Origin: Variovorax sp. RA8
GTDB lineage: Bacteria > Pseudomonadota > Gammaproteobacteria > Burkholderiales > Burkholderiaceae_C
DNA length: 64,000 nt
Assembly: GCF_901827175.1 (NCBI RefSeq)
Contig: NZ_LR594664.1
Span: 361,300-425,299 of the forward strand
Reading direction: 5' to 3'
Below are positions 26,303-34,423 of the stretch, in pieces. Each line of letters opens with the position of its first letter. Positions within the stretch are counted from its first letter, which is position 1. The position numbers were made by a program, and so were the translations under genes. The notes under the pieces were generated by a model. It searched no databases, was not told the DNA's origin, and was given only the letters and a program-made list of their open reading frames with translations.

Positions 26303-27469
26303 TCACTTGGGGAAACCAGAAAGCCGCGCGTTCGACAACAGGGCTCCCGAAACTGAGGTGGCGTTAGATCCAACGGGCTCGACGCTGATGCCCCCTAGGG
26401 CCACATTGCGCAATTCACCGGCCTGCGAGATCACGACCACGGGTGTGATGGGGAGCTGGTAGACGAACACCCCATCGGAGGAGCCTTGGCGGCGCATCCA
26501 CGCCGGCGAAAGGATCTGCGCTGATGTGCGCACCGCCATGCTGGAGGGCGAGATCTGCCAGGCCATGATCTCGTCGGTCCCGCTGCCGGCCACCGTCAGG
26601 CGACGGGCCTCACGCGGCGGCGTGCGATACAGGTAGGCCATCAGCTCGTCGGCCATGTGGGTCGGCGCAGGCGCAGCGCTCGCCATCGCCGTCGGCGGAA
26701 CGCCGCCCACGAACTTGGGCACCACCAAGTCCAGGTTGTAGTCCGTGGCGTCCTGCGCGGGCATCACAGTCACGGAAACCGGTCGAGCGATGTCCTTGAG
26801 CTTGAAGGCGATGTTCCCGAGTTGGGGCTGCTTCATCCCGACAGAGAAGACGTGCTCGGCCATCTGCGAGACCGCATAGCCGGCATCGTTGAAATTGTCA
26901 GCGGCCTCGACAGGCCAGGGGCGGCCGGCCGCGTCGACGAACATGATCGTTGCGCCCTGGCGAGGCGCCAGCCGCAGCACGGGGGGCGTGCTGCCGGGCG
27001 AAAGATCGATGGTCGTTTGAGTGCTGGTCGGCCGGGCCGGCGGACGGCCGGAAATGTTCTCGCTGAACGCATCCTTGCGCTCGTCAATCTGCTTGCGCAG
27101 GTTCACGATCTCTTTGGGCGTCAGCGGAGCGATCTTGTCCAGCACTGCCTGCGTAGTCGCGACGTAGGGCGTCGGCATGGCGGCGGAGGCTGACGGCGCC
27201 GGCGGCGTGGCCGGCGACGGCAGCGCTCCCGGCACTTGACCCGGGCTGGGACCGCTCTGGGCGAACGGGCTCGCTGCCGCGGGGCTTTGAGGCTGCTGGT
27301 TCGGCACCGGCGCGCCCGGATTCGAGACGCGGGATACGCCCTGCGCACTCGCGCCCAGGGACGCGCACTCGAGGATGGCCGTCAGGACGGCCACAGCTGC
27401 CTGGCGCATGTTCACGCTGAGCGTCTTCCGTACCATCGATCGCGCGTCGGCGCCGGTTTTTTCGTTCAT
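26303..27469 (-). CDS. traN: Type IVB outer-membrane core protein (TraN/DotH/IcmK-like)
   Basis: The N-terminus is a Sec signal ('AAVAVLTAILECASLGASAQ'), followed by a Pro/Ala/Gln-rich linker and a helix with 'LTPKEIVNLRKQIDERKDAF', which is typical of DotH/IcmK. The rest is a beta-rich domain related to VirB9-like secretins ('GATIMFVDAAGRPWPVEAAD'). It forms the outer-membrane core with DotC/DotD, which are not seen in this window. The ATG at 27469 fits the signal best; one more upstream codon at 27493 is possible. Confidence 0.92.
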   Translation of the reverse strand: MNEKTGADARSMVRKTLSVNMRQAAVAVLTAILECASLGASAQGVSRVSNPGAPVPNQQPQSPAAASPFAQSGPSPGQVPGALPSPATPPAPSASAAMPTPYVATTQAVLDKIAPLTPKEIVNLRKQIDERKDAFSENISGRPPARPTSTQTTIDLSPGSTPPVLRLAPRQGATIMFVDAAGRPWPVEAADNFNDAGYAVSQMAEHVFSVGMKQPQLGNIAFKLKDIARPVSVTVMPAQDATDYNLDLVVPKFVGGVPPTAMASAAPAPTHMADELMAYLYRTPPREARRLTVAGSGTDEIMAWQISPSSMAVRTSAQILSPAWMRRQGSSDGVFVYQLPITPVVVISQAGELRNVALGGISVEPVGSNATSVSGALLSNARLSGFPK

Positions 27470-27532
27470 AGCAATATTGTCCTGCAAACTCATTCTTTGG
27501 ACGCTCTTCGCGATCCAGTCGCGTGGCGCGAT

Positions 27533-27796
27533 TCAAACGAATGGAATGCCGGTGTGCGCTGCGATCTCCAGGCGCAAGGTGAACTTTCCATAGATCAGCG
27601 CGTTGGCGAACGGCGTCGGAGCGGTAGCCCACAGCTCGGCGAGCTCGGCGCGGCTGGCCAACGAATCTGGCAGCACGTCGTTGAACATCGCGTACCACTC
27701 GGGGTGGTTCTTCTCCAGTGCGTCCATCTCTACGATTGCAGTGGCCATTCCGATCGATTCGTGGTCGACGTTCTGCTGGGGTTCGTTCGCGCTCAT
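27533..27796 (-). CDS. Hypothetical protein, 87 aa, between traM and traN
   Basis: This small acidic, soluble protein has no recognised family. It contains a motif-like 'KNHPEWYAMFNDVLPDSLAS'. It lies between the DotI- and DotH-type genes, where IncI plasmids have no extra gene, so it is probably a lineage-specific addition. The ATG is preceded by GAGGCGAGAAATCAA on the minus strand, a moderate ribosome-binding site. Confidence 0.62.
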   Translation of the reverse strand: MSANEPQQNVDHESIGMATAIVEMDALEKNHPEWYAMFNDVLPDSLASRAELAELWATAPTPFANALIYGKFTLRLEIAAHTGIPFV

Positions 27797-27858
27797 TTGA
27801 TTTCTCGCCTCGCTTGTCTACAAAAGAATGGGAAAAATGGGGGGAGGGCACCCGCCAG

Positions 27859-28533
27859 CTAGGCCCTGGACTGATCCGGAACCAGTTGGAGGCTGTCAAT
27901 TGCGATGCCGCGGGGGTTCTGGTCGAGCCCCACGCGCCGCACGACCACATGCAAGATGAAGTACCGCGGCTGATCCTGGGTCTTCGTCCCCCGACGAAAC
28001 AATGTGATCGGAGCCTGGACGCGCCAGGCGAACATCCCATCGAACTGGCCGCGTTTTGCAATCACGGGTGTGTTCGACAGGCTCACTGACATCGTCATCT
28101 CACGGGCAACGATGTCCTGCACCCAGGGGCCCAGTGCCTCTTCGACAGCGTCACCGCCTTTTTCGGTGAAGCAGGTCTTCGATTCCTGGAGCGACTTGCG
28201 CCAGTGCAGGAAGTCGTGGCTGAAGAGCATGCGGGCGCATTCGTCCACATAGCCGAGGACGCGCGCGTCACTCACGTAGGGCTTGTCCAGCGGGACGATC
28301 GGGATCAGGCGACCGTCCGGCGTAGCGGCGATCACCTCGCGGTGGGTTCGGGTCAGGAACACGATCGCGATGATCAGCGCCACGAGCAGTGCAACCACTG
28401 AAATTGAAAGCCAGACGACCAGGCGCGTGAGCTTGCTCACCTGAGCGGCCGCGCCACCGTCGGGGCGGCTCGTACCCGTGGCAGCTACCACCGCCTTTTT
28501 GGCCGCATTGGCCTTGATCAACACTGCGCTCAT
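27859..28533 (-). CDS. traM: Type IVB inner-membrane protein (TraM/DotI/IcmL-like)
   Basis: This 224-residue protein has one membrane helix (~38-62) and a periplasmic domain that starts 'THREVIAATPDGRLIPIVPL', the signature of DotI/IcmL proteins. These form an inner-membrane ring and have a VirB8-like fold. The ATG at 28533 overlaps the upstream stop as ATGA. The upstream neighbour is its shorter paralogue (DotJ-like), as in Legionella and IncI plasmids. Length matches DotI (~212). Confidence 0.92.
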   Translation of the reverse strand: MSAVLIKANAAKKAVVAATGTSRPDGGAAAQVSKLTRLVVWLSISVVALLVALIIAIVFLTRTHREVIAATPDGRLIPIVPLDKPYVSDARVLGYVDECARMLFSHDFLHWRKSLQESKTCFTEKGGDAVEEALGPWVQDIVAREMTMSVSLSNTPVIAKRGQFDGMFAWRVQAPITLFRRGTKTQDQPRYFILHVVVRRVGLDQNPRGIAIDSLQLVPDQSRA

Positions 28534-28922
28534 TCCTTGCTGCTCTCCCGCTCGCGGGTCGTTGGGTTGGTCTGCTTCGCCGTCGCGGCGGGGTTGCTGG
28601 GGGTGGCCGCAGGGGGCCGGGTCGCCGCGGCACTGGCCCGCGGCATCGGCGCGTTGGCCGCGAGCCGGGCTCGGATGGCCTGCTCGTTCTTCTTGTCGAG
28701 CTGGTCCAGCGGCACCAGGGCGCCGCCGGGGGTGACCGCCACGACCTCGTAGTCGAGCTGCACCGCCCAGATCACTGCAGCCAGCAGGCACACCGACAAG
28801 ACCGCCACCACGATTCCGACCCACTCGGCGATGGCCGTGAGCGCGCCCGTCATCGGCGGCGCGATCACGCTTGCGAGAGCCAGGGCGTCGGAGCCCAGCG
28901 GGTTCAGAGTCCTCTCGGTCAT
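28530..28922 (-). CDS. traL: DotJ/IcmM-like protein (TraL)
   Basis: This is a short relative of the downstream DotI homologue. One membrane helix (~32-54) is followed by 'QLDYEVVAVTPGGALVPLDQ', which aligns with the start of the periplasmic part of TraM/DotI, but the VirB8-like domain is missing. A Pro/Ala/Thr-rich tail ends the protein. DotJ is known to pair with DotI in the inner membrane. It is coupled to traM by ATGA and starts 3 bases after the upstream gene. Confidence 0.85.
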   Translation of the reverse strand: MTERTLNPLGSDALALASVIAPPMTGALTAIAEWVGIVVAVLSVCLLAAVIWAVQLDYEVVAVTPGGALVPLDQLDKKNEQAIRARLAANAPMPRASAAATRPPAATPSNPAATAKQTNPTTRERESSKE

Positions 28923-28925
28923 TGG

Positions 28926-29513
28926 TCAGCCTCGTGGCGCACGAGTCGCCTCGGTCAGAAGGAAGTCCGCCTCGGCGCGTGGCGCCCTCACGCCGATCTC
29001 GTGAAGCCCCTTGGGCGTCGGCAGGGCCGGGCGGCGCTCGGGCGGCAGGAGCGAGTCCTGGAATTCCTGCGAGCGTGCCGTCCCGAAGGCGGCTGTGAAC
29101 CGCTCTGCGAACGCGTTCCAGGCGAAGCGATCGCCACGGTCCGGCATGATTTCGTTGATGCGGGCCCAGCCTCCCATGTTCTCGATCGCGCGGCTCAGCA
29201 ACGGGCCAGTAGCTTCGATCTTGGGCGCCTCGTAGGGGCCGACGCGAGAAACCAGCAGGAACAGGCGCTCCAGCGCGGTCTCCTCCTCCACGAACGACGG
29301 GTCGAGCGCCTTGCGCAGATCTGCGACCGTGGGCGCCTTGCGGCTGTTCGTGGACACCCAGTTCAGGAGGAACTTGGTGGTCGCCTCGGGCCCAAACGAC
29401 TCGATCGCCGCCAGCCAGGCGGTGACCTCCAGGTCGTTGAGCTCGTGGCGGCACGCAGCGCAAGCCTGCACGGCCGTTTGGAGGACGCTTGCGATCTCGG
29501 CCTGCGTGCTCAT
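28926..29513 (-). CDS. Putative helicase loader (G39P-like), 195 aa
   Basis: The N-terminal ~75 residues show the pattern of phage helicase loader/inhibitor proteins of the G39P type: an acidic helix with 'LNDLEVTAWLAAIESFGPEA', then a Trp- and Asn-rich helix, then 'RKAPTVADLRKALDPSF'. The C-terminal part is longer than in G39P and probably specific to this plasmid. The gene is coupled by ATGA to the YdaU-like gene upstream. A dnaB helicase is transcribed divergently beyond it, which fits a loading role. Assignment is by pattern, so moderate. Confidence 0.55.
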   Translation of the reverse strand: MSTQAEIASVLQTAVQACAACRHELNDLEVTAWLAAIESFGPEATTKFLLNWVSTNSRKAPTVADLRKALDPSFVEEETALERLFLLVSRVGPYEAPKIEATGPLLSRAIENMGGWARINEIMPDRGDRFAWNAFAERFTAAFGTARSQEFQDSLLPPERRPALPTPKGLHEIGVRAPRAEADFLLTEATRAPRG

Positions 29514-30406
29514 GCTGCCGCTCCAGGCGCTGCCGCGCGGTGGCGAGCGAAGCCGAATCCAAAGCCGCCTGGTGCGAAGCCAGCGGAAGTTCCAGCCGCC
29601 GGCTTGACGTCTGCGTCCTGGACCTCGCTCTGGTTGCCGAAGCGCTTCGCAAGCACCCGGTCGACCGAGGACTTGCTTCCGTTCAGGGCAGCCGACTCGA
29701 AGGACTGCGGACCCGAGCGCACAGGTGCCGCCGGCGCCCCGACGGCGGGCATGAGCCGGGCCTTGCTGTCGCGGGGCCAGTAGCCGAAGTTGGTATGGAA
29801 GTCTCGCAGCGTGATGGAGCTGGTAAAGAAGTTCCGCGCCGTGGCGTCCCAGTTGGAGTAGAGGCGCCTGCTCGACGTTGCGAAGTCCTTGAACTTCTGC
29901 AGCAGCCACGCCTTGTGCTCGTCCGTGATGAAGCCAGCTTCCTCAGCCTTGGCGATCAGCCCTTCGTTGAACTCGTAGTCCACCGGAAGAGCACGCTTTC
30001 CCTTGCTGCGGCCTGCAGGTTTCACCTCGCCGACGAGGGGAAACTCCTCCACGGCCAAGCTCGCAAGAGCAGATGACGCAACGAGTTCCTTGATTTGGGC
30101 ACCGAAGCGCTCATTCACGGCCTCGAACAGCTCCGCCATCTGGATGTGACGCCATGCGCCGCCCTCGACCTGCTCGAACCCCTGCAGGAGGGTCGCGCTG
30201 TTCTCGGCCCAAACATTTGCGCTCAAGCCGCTCAAACGAGAGAGGATCAACGGGTCACCCGGGATCGTGGCTGGCTTTGTCGAGCGGAACGCCGCCTCGA
30301 CCAGCAAGACCCCGGCGCGAACCACCGCCGCATCGGGCGAGTGAAACCACGCGGCCTCGGTAAGCCAACGGATGTCGATGACTGAATGTGTAAGGGTGGT
30401 GATCAT
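29510..30406 (-). CDS. YdaU/DUF1376-like replication protein
   Basis: The first ~100 residues have the layout of DUF1376/YdaU proteins found in phage replication modules: 'DIRWLTEAAWFHSPDAAVVR', then 'PATIPGDPLILSRLSGLSAN', then a Trp-His segment. The middle is helical with 'NWDATARNFFTSS', typical of phage replication proteins. The C-terminus is a disordered tail ending in 'GGFGFGFARHRAAAPGAAA', a copy of the shared short motif. It is the first gene of the minus-strand run, divergent from dnaB, so it may initiate or organise helicase loading. Moderate certainty on the family. Confidence 0.6.
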   Translation of the reverse strand: MITTLTHSVIDIRWLTEAAWFHSPDAAVVRAGVLLVEAAFRSTKPATIPGDPLILSRLSGLSANVWAENSATLLQGFEQVEGGAWRHIQMAELFEAVNERFGAQIKELVASSALASLAVEEFPLVGEVKPAGRSKGKRALPVDYEFNEGLIAKAEEAGFITDEHKAWLLQKFKDFATSSRRLYSNWDATARNFFTSSITLRDFHTNFGYWPRDSKARLMPAVGAPAAPVRSGPQSFESAALNGSKSSVDRVLAKRFGNQSEVQDADVKPAAGTSAGFAPGGFGFGFARHRAAAPGAAA

Positions 30407-30537
30407 GTTTTTCGTCCGCGATGGTAGTCTGTTAAGGAGCGCTTTCGAAATCTTTTTGCGCTTACATTGACGGTTGCTGCTTGTTGTCTCCAGAATACCA
30501 ACACGAACTGCAATCCGTAAGTGCAGATTTCTAAAAA

Positions 30538-30563
30538 CTGAAACCTAAAGGTACCGGTTTCAG
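30538..30563. promoter_or_regulatory. Inverted repeat between divergent replication genes
   Basis: CTGAAACC (30538-30545) and GGTTTCAG (30556-30563) form a perfect 8-bp inverted repeat with a 10-bp spacer, in the 180-bp gap between the YdaU-like gene and dnaB and 24 bp before the dnaB start. The position suits an operator controlling dnaB, and possibly the conjugation run in the other direction. Confidence 0.55.
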
Positions 30564-30586
30564 AATGTTTAGGACGAAATCTTCCA

Positions 30587-32026
30587 ATGACCGCAACAAC
30601 TGCACCTTTTGGCTTCCCGCGTACGCAACACCAGCAAGCACCGGCAGAGGCGGCAAACGAAACGGTGGCGGCCCCCGCCGCGATCGACCCCCTTGTTTCG
30701 CAGATCAGTGAGCGCACGGTGCTCTGTTCGCTCATGCAGGATGGCCGCGAAACCCTGTCAGGCCAGATCGCAGCGACCCTGAACGCGCAGGACTTCGGCG
30801 AGGAGATCCACGTCAACCTGTTCCGCCTCTGGCAGCAGCTGGGCCAGTCTGGCCAGGCCCGCGACCTGGCGGCGCTGGTGGACGCCTCGCGCACACACAA
30901 TGTGTTCACGGGTGGCGAGGACTACCTCATCAACCTCGCAACGAACCCCACCTACCTGACGGCCAGCGTGGAGGCCATCCAGGCGGCTGCGACCCGCATC
31001 AAGGAGCTGAGCGTGACCCGGACGGTGCTCGCCTCGGCCAAGCTCGTGGTGGAGAAGGCTGCTCTTGGGCAAGCGTCGGTGGATGAGCTGACCACCATGC
31101 TCGAGGACGCCGCAGGCAACGCACGCACTTCGGCCAAGTCGTCACGCACCGGCCCCGAGCACGTGGTCGGGTTCATCTCGGTCGTGCTCGAGCAGATCGA
31201 GCAGCGCCTGGAAGGCAAGGAGGTCGACACGGGCGTCACGACCGGCTTCCCGAATCTGGACCGGCTGCTTGGGGGCTATGGCATGGCCGACGAGGATCTG
31301 ATCGTGCTGGCCGCGCGGCCCTCGATGGGCAAGACCGCCATGGAGGTGAACCTCATGCTGGCCGCGGCCGAGGCGGGTCGCGCCGCCCTCCTCTTCTCGA
31401 TGGAAATGCGCGGCACGTCCATGTGCAAGCGGATGATCTCACGTGCCGGCCGGGTGCCGGGGTCGGTCTTCAACAGCTCCGAGCAGCTGACTGACCGGCT
31501 GGAAGCAATCTACGAGGCGTCGGAGAAGCTCGGGAACCAGCACGTCTACATCGACGAGTCGCCCGGCCTGTCGCTGGCCGAGATCCGGACGCGCTCGCGC
31601 ATCTTCGCCGCCCAGAACGCCGACAAGAAGCTGATCATCGGCATCGACTACCTGCAGCTGATCGCCGCGGGCGCGGCGACCAAGCCCGGCGCCGATCCCC
31701 GCGTGGTCGTGAGCGACGCCTCAAAGGGGCTCAAGCAGCTCGCTCGCGAACTGAAGTGCCCCGTCGTTGCACTGGCACAGCTCAGCCGGACGGTGGAGCA
31801 GCGCGCAAACAAGCGCCCCATGATGTCTGACCTGAAGGAATCGGGCCAGATCGAGCAGGATGCCGACGTGATCATGTTCCTGTACCGCGACGAGTACTAC
31901 AACCCCGAGACCACCGAGCCCGGCATCACCGAAGTGATCGTCGCCAAGCAGCGCGAAGGCGCCACCGGCACGGTCAAGCTGGCCCATCAGCTCGCATCGT
32001 CCCTCTACGAGGACCACCTTCAATGA
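30587..32026 (+). CDS. dnaB: Replicative DNA helicase DnaB
   Basis: This 479-residue hexameric 5'-3' helicase unwinds DNA at the fork. The N-terminal DnaB domain (~35-150) is followed by a linker and the RecA-like C-domain with Walker A ARPSMGKT at residues 243-250. Next come the DnaB-specific 'LFSMEMRGTSMCKRMISR', Walker B-type 'IIGIDYLQLI', and 'VVALAQLSRTVEQR' with the arginine region after it. A disordered N-terminal extension carries 'APFGFPRTQHQ', a copy of the shared FGF-type motif. It is the first gene of an operon with an HU-like gene coupled by ATGA. Carrying its own DnaB makes the plasmid partly independent of the host replisome. Confidence 0.96.
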   Translation: MTATTAPFGFPRTQHQQAPAEAANETVAAPAAIDPLVSQISERTVLCSLMQDGRETLSGQIAATLNAQDFGEEIHVNLFRLWQQLGQSGQARDLAALVDASRTHNVFTGGEDYLINLATNPTYLTASVEAIQAAATRIKELSVTRTVLASAKLVVEKAALGQASVDELTTMLEDAAGNARTSAKSSRTGPEHVVGFISVVLEQIEQRLEGKEVDTGVTTGFPNLDRLLGGYGMADEDLIVLAARPSMGKTAMEVNLMLAAAEAGRAALLFSMEMRGTSMCKRMISRAGRVPGSVFNSSEQLTDRLEAIYEASEKLGNQHVYIDESPGLSLAEIRTRSRIFAAQNADKKLIIGIDYLQLIAAGAATKPGADPRVVVSDASKGLKQLARELKCPVVALAQLSRTVEQRANKRPMMSDLKESGQIEQDADVIMFLYRDEYYNPETTEPGITEVIVAKQREGATGTVKLAHQLASSLYEDHLQ

Positions 32027-32424
32027 CCACCCCCACCCCTTCACCCCAACAACGCAAGCCGAGAAAGCGGCGCACCCGCTACAGCGCCAACGCCGTCGTG
32101 CGCAAGGAAGCCGAGCTGATGAACGTCTCGCCCGAGTTCGGGGTGGCCTTCTTCTTCAACCTCATGAACCGGGTCGTCAGCAGCGCCATGGTCAACGGCG
32201 AATGCTGGATCCAGGGCATCGGCACCTTCAAGCGGACCGAGTACGCCGCGCGCCGGCGCCACAACCCCCGCACAGGCCAAGTCGATCTGATCCCCGGTGG
32301 CGAGAAGATTACGTTCCATCCTATCAAGCCCCGCAAGGTAAAGGATGGCGCGTCCGACGAGCAAGCCATGCGCCCCCGCCCTCGGGCCCAGGTCATCATC
32401 TCGTCCGTTCACAGGCTGAAGTAG
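32023..32424 (+). CDS. HU/IHF-like DNA-binding protein
   Basis: Residues ~35-105 match the HU/IHF core: 'NGECWIQGIGTFKRTEYAAR' followed by 'RRHNPRTGQVDLIPGGEKIT', the DNA-bending beta-arm with its conserved Asn-Pro-Arg. The usual first helices are shorter and preceded by a Lys/Arg/Pro-rich N-terminus, and a basic tail follows. It probably bends plasmid DNA near the origin or in the nucleoid. It is coupled to dnaB by ATGA (32023-32026). Confidence 0.85.
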   Translation: MTTPTPSPQQRKPRKRRTRYSANAVVRKEAELMNVSPEFGVAFFFNLMNRVVSSAMVNGECWIQGIGTFKRTEYAARRRHNPRTGQVDLIPGGEKITFHPIKPRKVKDGASDEQAMRPRPRAQVIISSVHRLK

Positions 32425-32427
32425 GCG

Positions 32428-32730
32428 ATGAGCATCAAATCACGCACAGAGCTGCTTCTGATTGCCGCGGGCTGGCTCTGGACCTTCTCCCTCGCGGGCT
32501 TCAACCGCCCCGCGCAGGCCTCGCACATGGCCGTGGCTGCTGGCATCGGCCTGGTGCTGTCGCTCGCCTTCCGGCGCTGCGTCATGGGCTTCTTTCGCGC
32601 GGACCTCGGCAACCTGGGCGAAGGCATCACCAATGCCTATCTCTGGACGATCGTGGCCTTCGTGACGGGCCTGGTCGCGTCGGGATATGTGCTCGCGGGC
32701 GGACCCCTCCAACTCCGCAACCTGCTATGA
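32428..32730 (+). CDS. Small inner-membrane protein, 100 aa
   Basis: Three hydrophobic stretches (about residues 8-25, 31-49 and 66-92) suggest a small polytopic inner-membrane protein. No family is recognised. It is the third gene of the dnaB operon, starting three bases after the HU stop, and it overlaps a 45-residue gene by ATGA at its end. Confidence 0.6.
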   Translation: MSIKSRTELLLIAAGWLWTFSLAGFNRPAQASHMAVAAGIGLVLSLAFRRCVMGFFRADLGNLGEGITNAYLWTIVAFVTGLVASGYVLAGGPLQLRNLL

Positions 32731-32864
32731 ACACGTCCACCTCACACGTTCAGCCCATCCCGGAAGCTGGGGCTCGTGCAATCGGGTACCAGCAACGCGC
32801 GGTGGGCAAGTGTGGCTCGCCGAAAGAGGAAGGTGGCCACTTGATTGCTTACCGCCGGATCTAG
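32727..32864 (+). CDS. Short coupled ORF, 45 aa
   Basis: This ORF begins at an ATGA overlap with the preceding stop (32727-32730) and ends at TAG 32862-32864. The product starts MNTSTSHVQPIPEAG and has a Gly/Arg/Lys-rich second half; no family is recognised. The overlap geometry and G/C-rich third positions support it as a real last gene of the dnaB operon, but the evidence is limited by its length. Confidence 0.45.
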   Translation: MNTSTSHVQPIPEAGARAIGYQQRAVGKCGSPKEEGGHLIAYRRI

Positions 32865-32896
32865 CGCAAGTACCGCGCCTAAGATTCAGCGCCCCG

Positions 32897-33445
32897 TCAC
32901 CGCCGCACCGACGCCTCTGCCCCTGTCGTCGCCGCCTGCATGAAGGCCCGCGCAGCCTTTACATCCGCGCCACTGGCTGCGATCTGCGCCCGCAGCTCGC
33001 CCAATGCAAACTCTGCGGCGACCTCCTGTGCATCGGTCACAGGCCACACCTCGCCCTGGGCGCTCGCACGGAAGCGCTGCCCGAAATATGTGCCGTCGGC
33101 GGCCCGGCCCAGCGCCAGCCAGGTCAGCCTCTCGCCTGCAACCGGCTTCGTCGACAGCAACGTCGCCGTCACACCCAGGAGCTCGCGGCGCGAGCCGTCC
33201 TTCATGACAAGGACGCTCTTCGAGCTCACGAATGCCTGGACCAGCTTGCCGACCGCGATCTGTTCGGCACGCTCGACCCGCCCTCTGGCGATCTCCTCGC
33301 CTCGCTGGTTGGCCAGGTAGACGACAGCGCCAGCAGCGGCGACCAGGACCACCGCCGCCGTGCAGACAGGGGCGAGCCACTTCGATGGGGCTTTGTTCGT
33401 CTCGCGGGCGCGGGTTGAGGATCGAATGGGGAAGGAGGTCGTCAT
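32897..33445 (-). CDS. Single-pass membrane protein, 182 aa
   Basis: A basic cytoplasmic start is followed by one membrane helix (~residues 29-49) and an Ala/Val-rich extracytoplasmic domain with a possible helical hairpin at the C-terminus. No family is recognised. The ATG at 33445 is chosen because the upstream open frame overlaps the neighbouring gene. It is the last gene of the minus-strand run starting near 36892. Convergent with the dnaB operon. Confidence 0.62.
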   Translation of the reverse strand: MTTSFPIRSSTRARETNKAPSKWLAPVCTAAVVLVAAAGAVVYLANQRGEEIARGRVERAEQIAVGKLVQAFVSSKSVLVMKDGSRRELLGVTATLLSTKPVAGERLTWLALGRAADGTYFGQRFRASAQGEVWPVTDAQEVAAEFALGELRAQIAASGADVKAARAFMQAATTGAEASVRR

Positions 33446-33509
33446 GTCTGTTCGTCGGAAGGTTGCTCTGGCCCCCGGGCGGCTTCGCGGCGTGGCCACC
33501 ACGCTCGCG

Positions 33510-33836
33510 CTATATGCCGGCGCGGCGCAGCAGCTGCTCCAGCTGGGCATCGGGTGTCTGGAACTTGTCACTGGCCGCCTTGGACGCAGCGGCCTGCCGC
33601 AGGCATGCAACCGTCTCGCCGCGGCTCACGGGCCTGTCCGCCAGCTTGCACTCGTAGGCCAGCAATACCACCAGGTTGCGCTGGCCCTCCGGCAACTCGA
33701 CCACGTCGGGGCAGACGGTGCTCAGGCGCTCGTGCGTCTCCTTCGCCATCACGCGGCCGCCCATCCAGCCAACAGCCACGGCGCCGACCGCGACGACGGC
33801 GGCGGCTGCGAGCACTCCAACGATCTTCTTCCTCAT
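33510..33836 (-). CDS. Exported or membrane-anchored protein, 108 aa
   Basis: This short protein has an N-terminal hydrophobic helix ('GVLAAAAVVAVGAVAVGWMG') that could be a signal or anchor. The remaining ~80 residues contain three Cys ('VCPDVV', 'YECKLA', 'VACLRQ') that could form a disulfide in the periplasm, fitting the plasmid's own disulfide protein. An in-frame TTG at 33863 is a less likely start. No family is recognised. Confidence 0.6.
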   Translation of the reverse strand: MRKKIVGVLAAAAVVAVGAVAVGWMGGRVMAKETHERLSTVCPDVVELPEGQRNLVVLLAYECKLADRPVSRGETVACLRQAAASKAASDKFQTPDAQLEQLLRRAGI

Positions 33837-33872
33837 GGGTGCGATCCTATCCAAGTCGACCAAGGCTGCATC

Positions 33873-34154
33873 TCAGGCGCCGCTCAGGAAGGCGAGCTTG
33901 CGCCCGCGCGGCAGCTTCTTGATCGCGTATTCAGCCTTGGAGGCCTCGGACCGATCGGCGTACGGCCTGGCGCCAAGGATGCGCACCGGCGGGTTCGCCC
34001 GGGTGAACTTCGCGCCCTCGCCGGCCTGGTGCGCAGCGAAGCGCTCGGCCAGCTTGTTGGTGATCCCGGCGTACATGACGCCGCCTCGGCATTCGAGGAG
34101 GTACAGGCACCAGTTGCCGGGCTCGATCTGGACGGATGACTCGCTGCTCACCAC
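33873..34154 (-). CDS. GIY-YIG nuclease-like protein (UPF0213 type)
   Basis: This 93-residue single-domain protein matches the short GIY-YIG family of stand-alone proteins: 'WCLYLLECRGGVMYAGITNK' carries the GIY/YIG-type strands (YLLEC and MYAGIT), then a basic Arg 'LAERFAAHQAGEGAKFTRAN', then 'EASKAEYAIKKLPRGRKLAF' with the Glu and Lys-rich end. It probably cleaves or recognises branched DNA; the biological role of this short group is not established. It lies between a zinc-protein gene and small membrane-protein genes. Confidence 0.85.
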   Translation of the reverse strand: MVSSESSVQIEPGNWCLYLLECRGGVMYAGITNKLAERFAAHQAGEGAKFTRANPPVRILGARPYADRSEASKAEYAIKKLPRGRKLAFLSGA

Positions 34155-34162
34155 CGTCGCCC

Positions 34163-34423
34163 TCAGAACAACGACGCCTGCGGGGTCGCCGGGGCAGCGC
34201 GCTTCGCCGGAACGTAGCTCAGGGCGAAGGCGTGCGCTTCACGGGCAACGGCGAGGTAGGCCTCGCTTGGCGTTTTAGAGATTTCCTGCCCCGGGACGTA
34301 CGCCGCCCAGATTCGATCACGGATGTCCTTGGGCAGCGTGAACCAGTGCGCGGAGCACCCCCACATCTTTGGTGGCACGTGCCGCTGGCAGCTTGGCCAA
34401 TGGCAGGTATGGGCTTCGCTCAT
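34163..34423 (-). CDS. Small Cys/His-rich protein, 86 aa
   Basis: The start is chosen by ATGA coupling to the preceding nuclease gene. The N-terminus has 'CHWPSCQRHVPPKMWGCSAH', a Cys/His pattern that could hold one zinc, followed by an amphipathic helix and an Ala/Pro end. Proteins of this type are common on large plasmids and phages but I know no function. Co-expression with the secreted nuclease is suggested by the overlap. Confidence 0.65.
   Translation of the reverse strand: MSEAHTCHWPSCQRHVPPKMWGCSAHWFTLPKDIRDRIWAAYVPGQEISKTPSEAYLAVAREAHAFALSYVPAKRAAPATPQASLF

Noticed and set aside
30403..30909. A 168-codon minus-strand gene over the dnaB start
   Set aside because: It is antisense to the DnaB N-terminal domain and covers the divergent promoter region.
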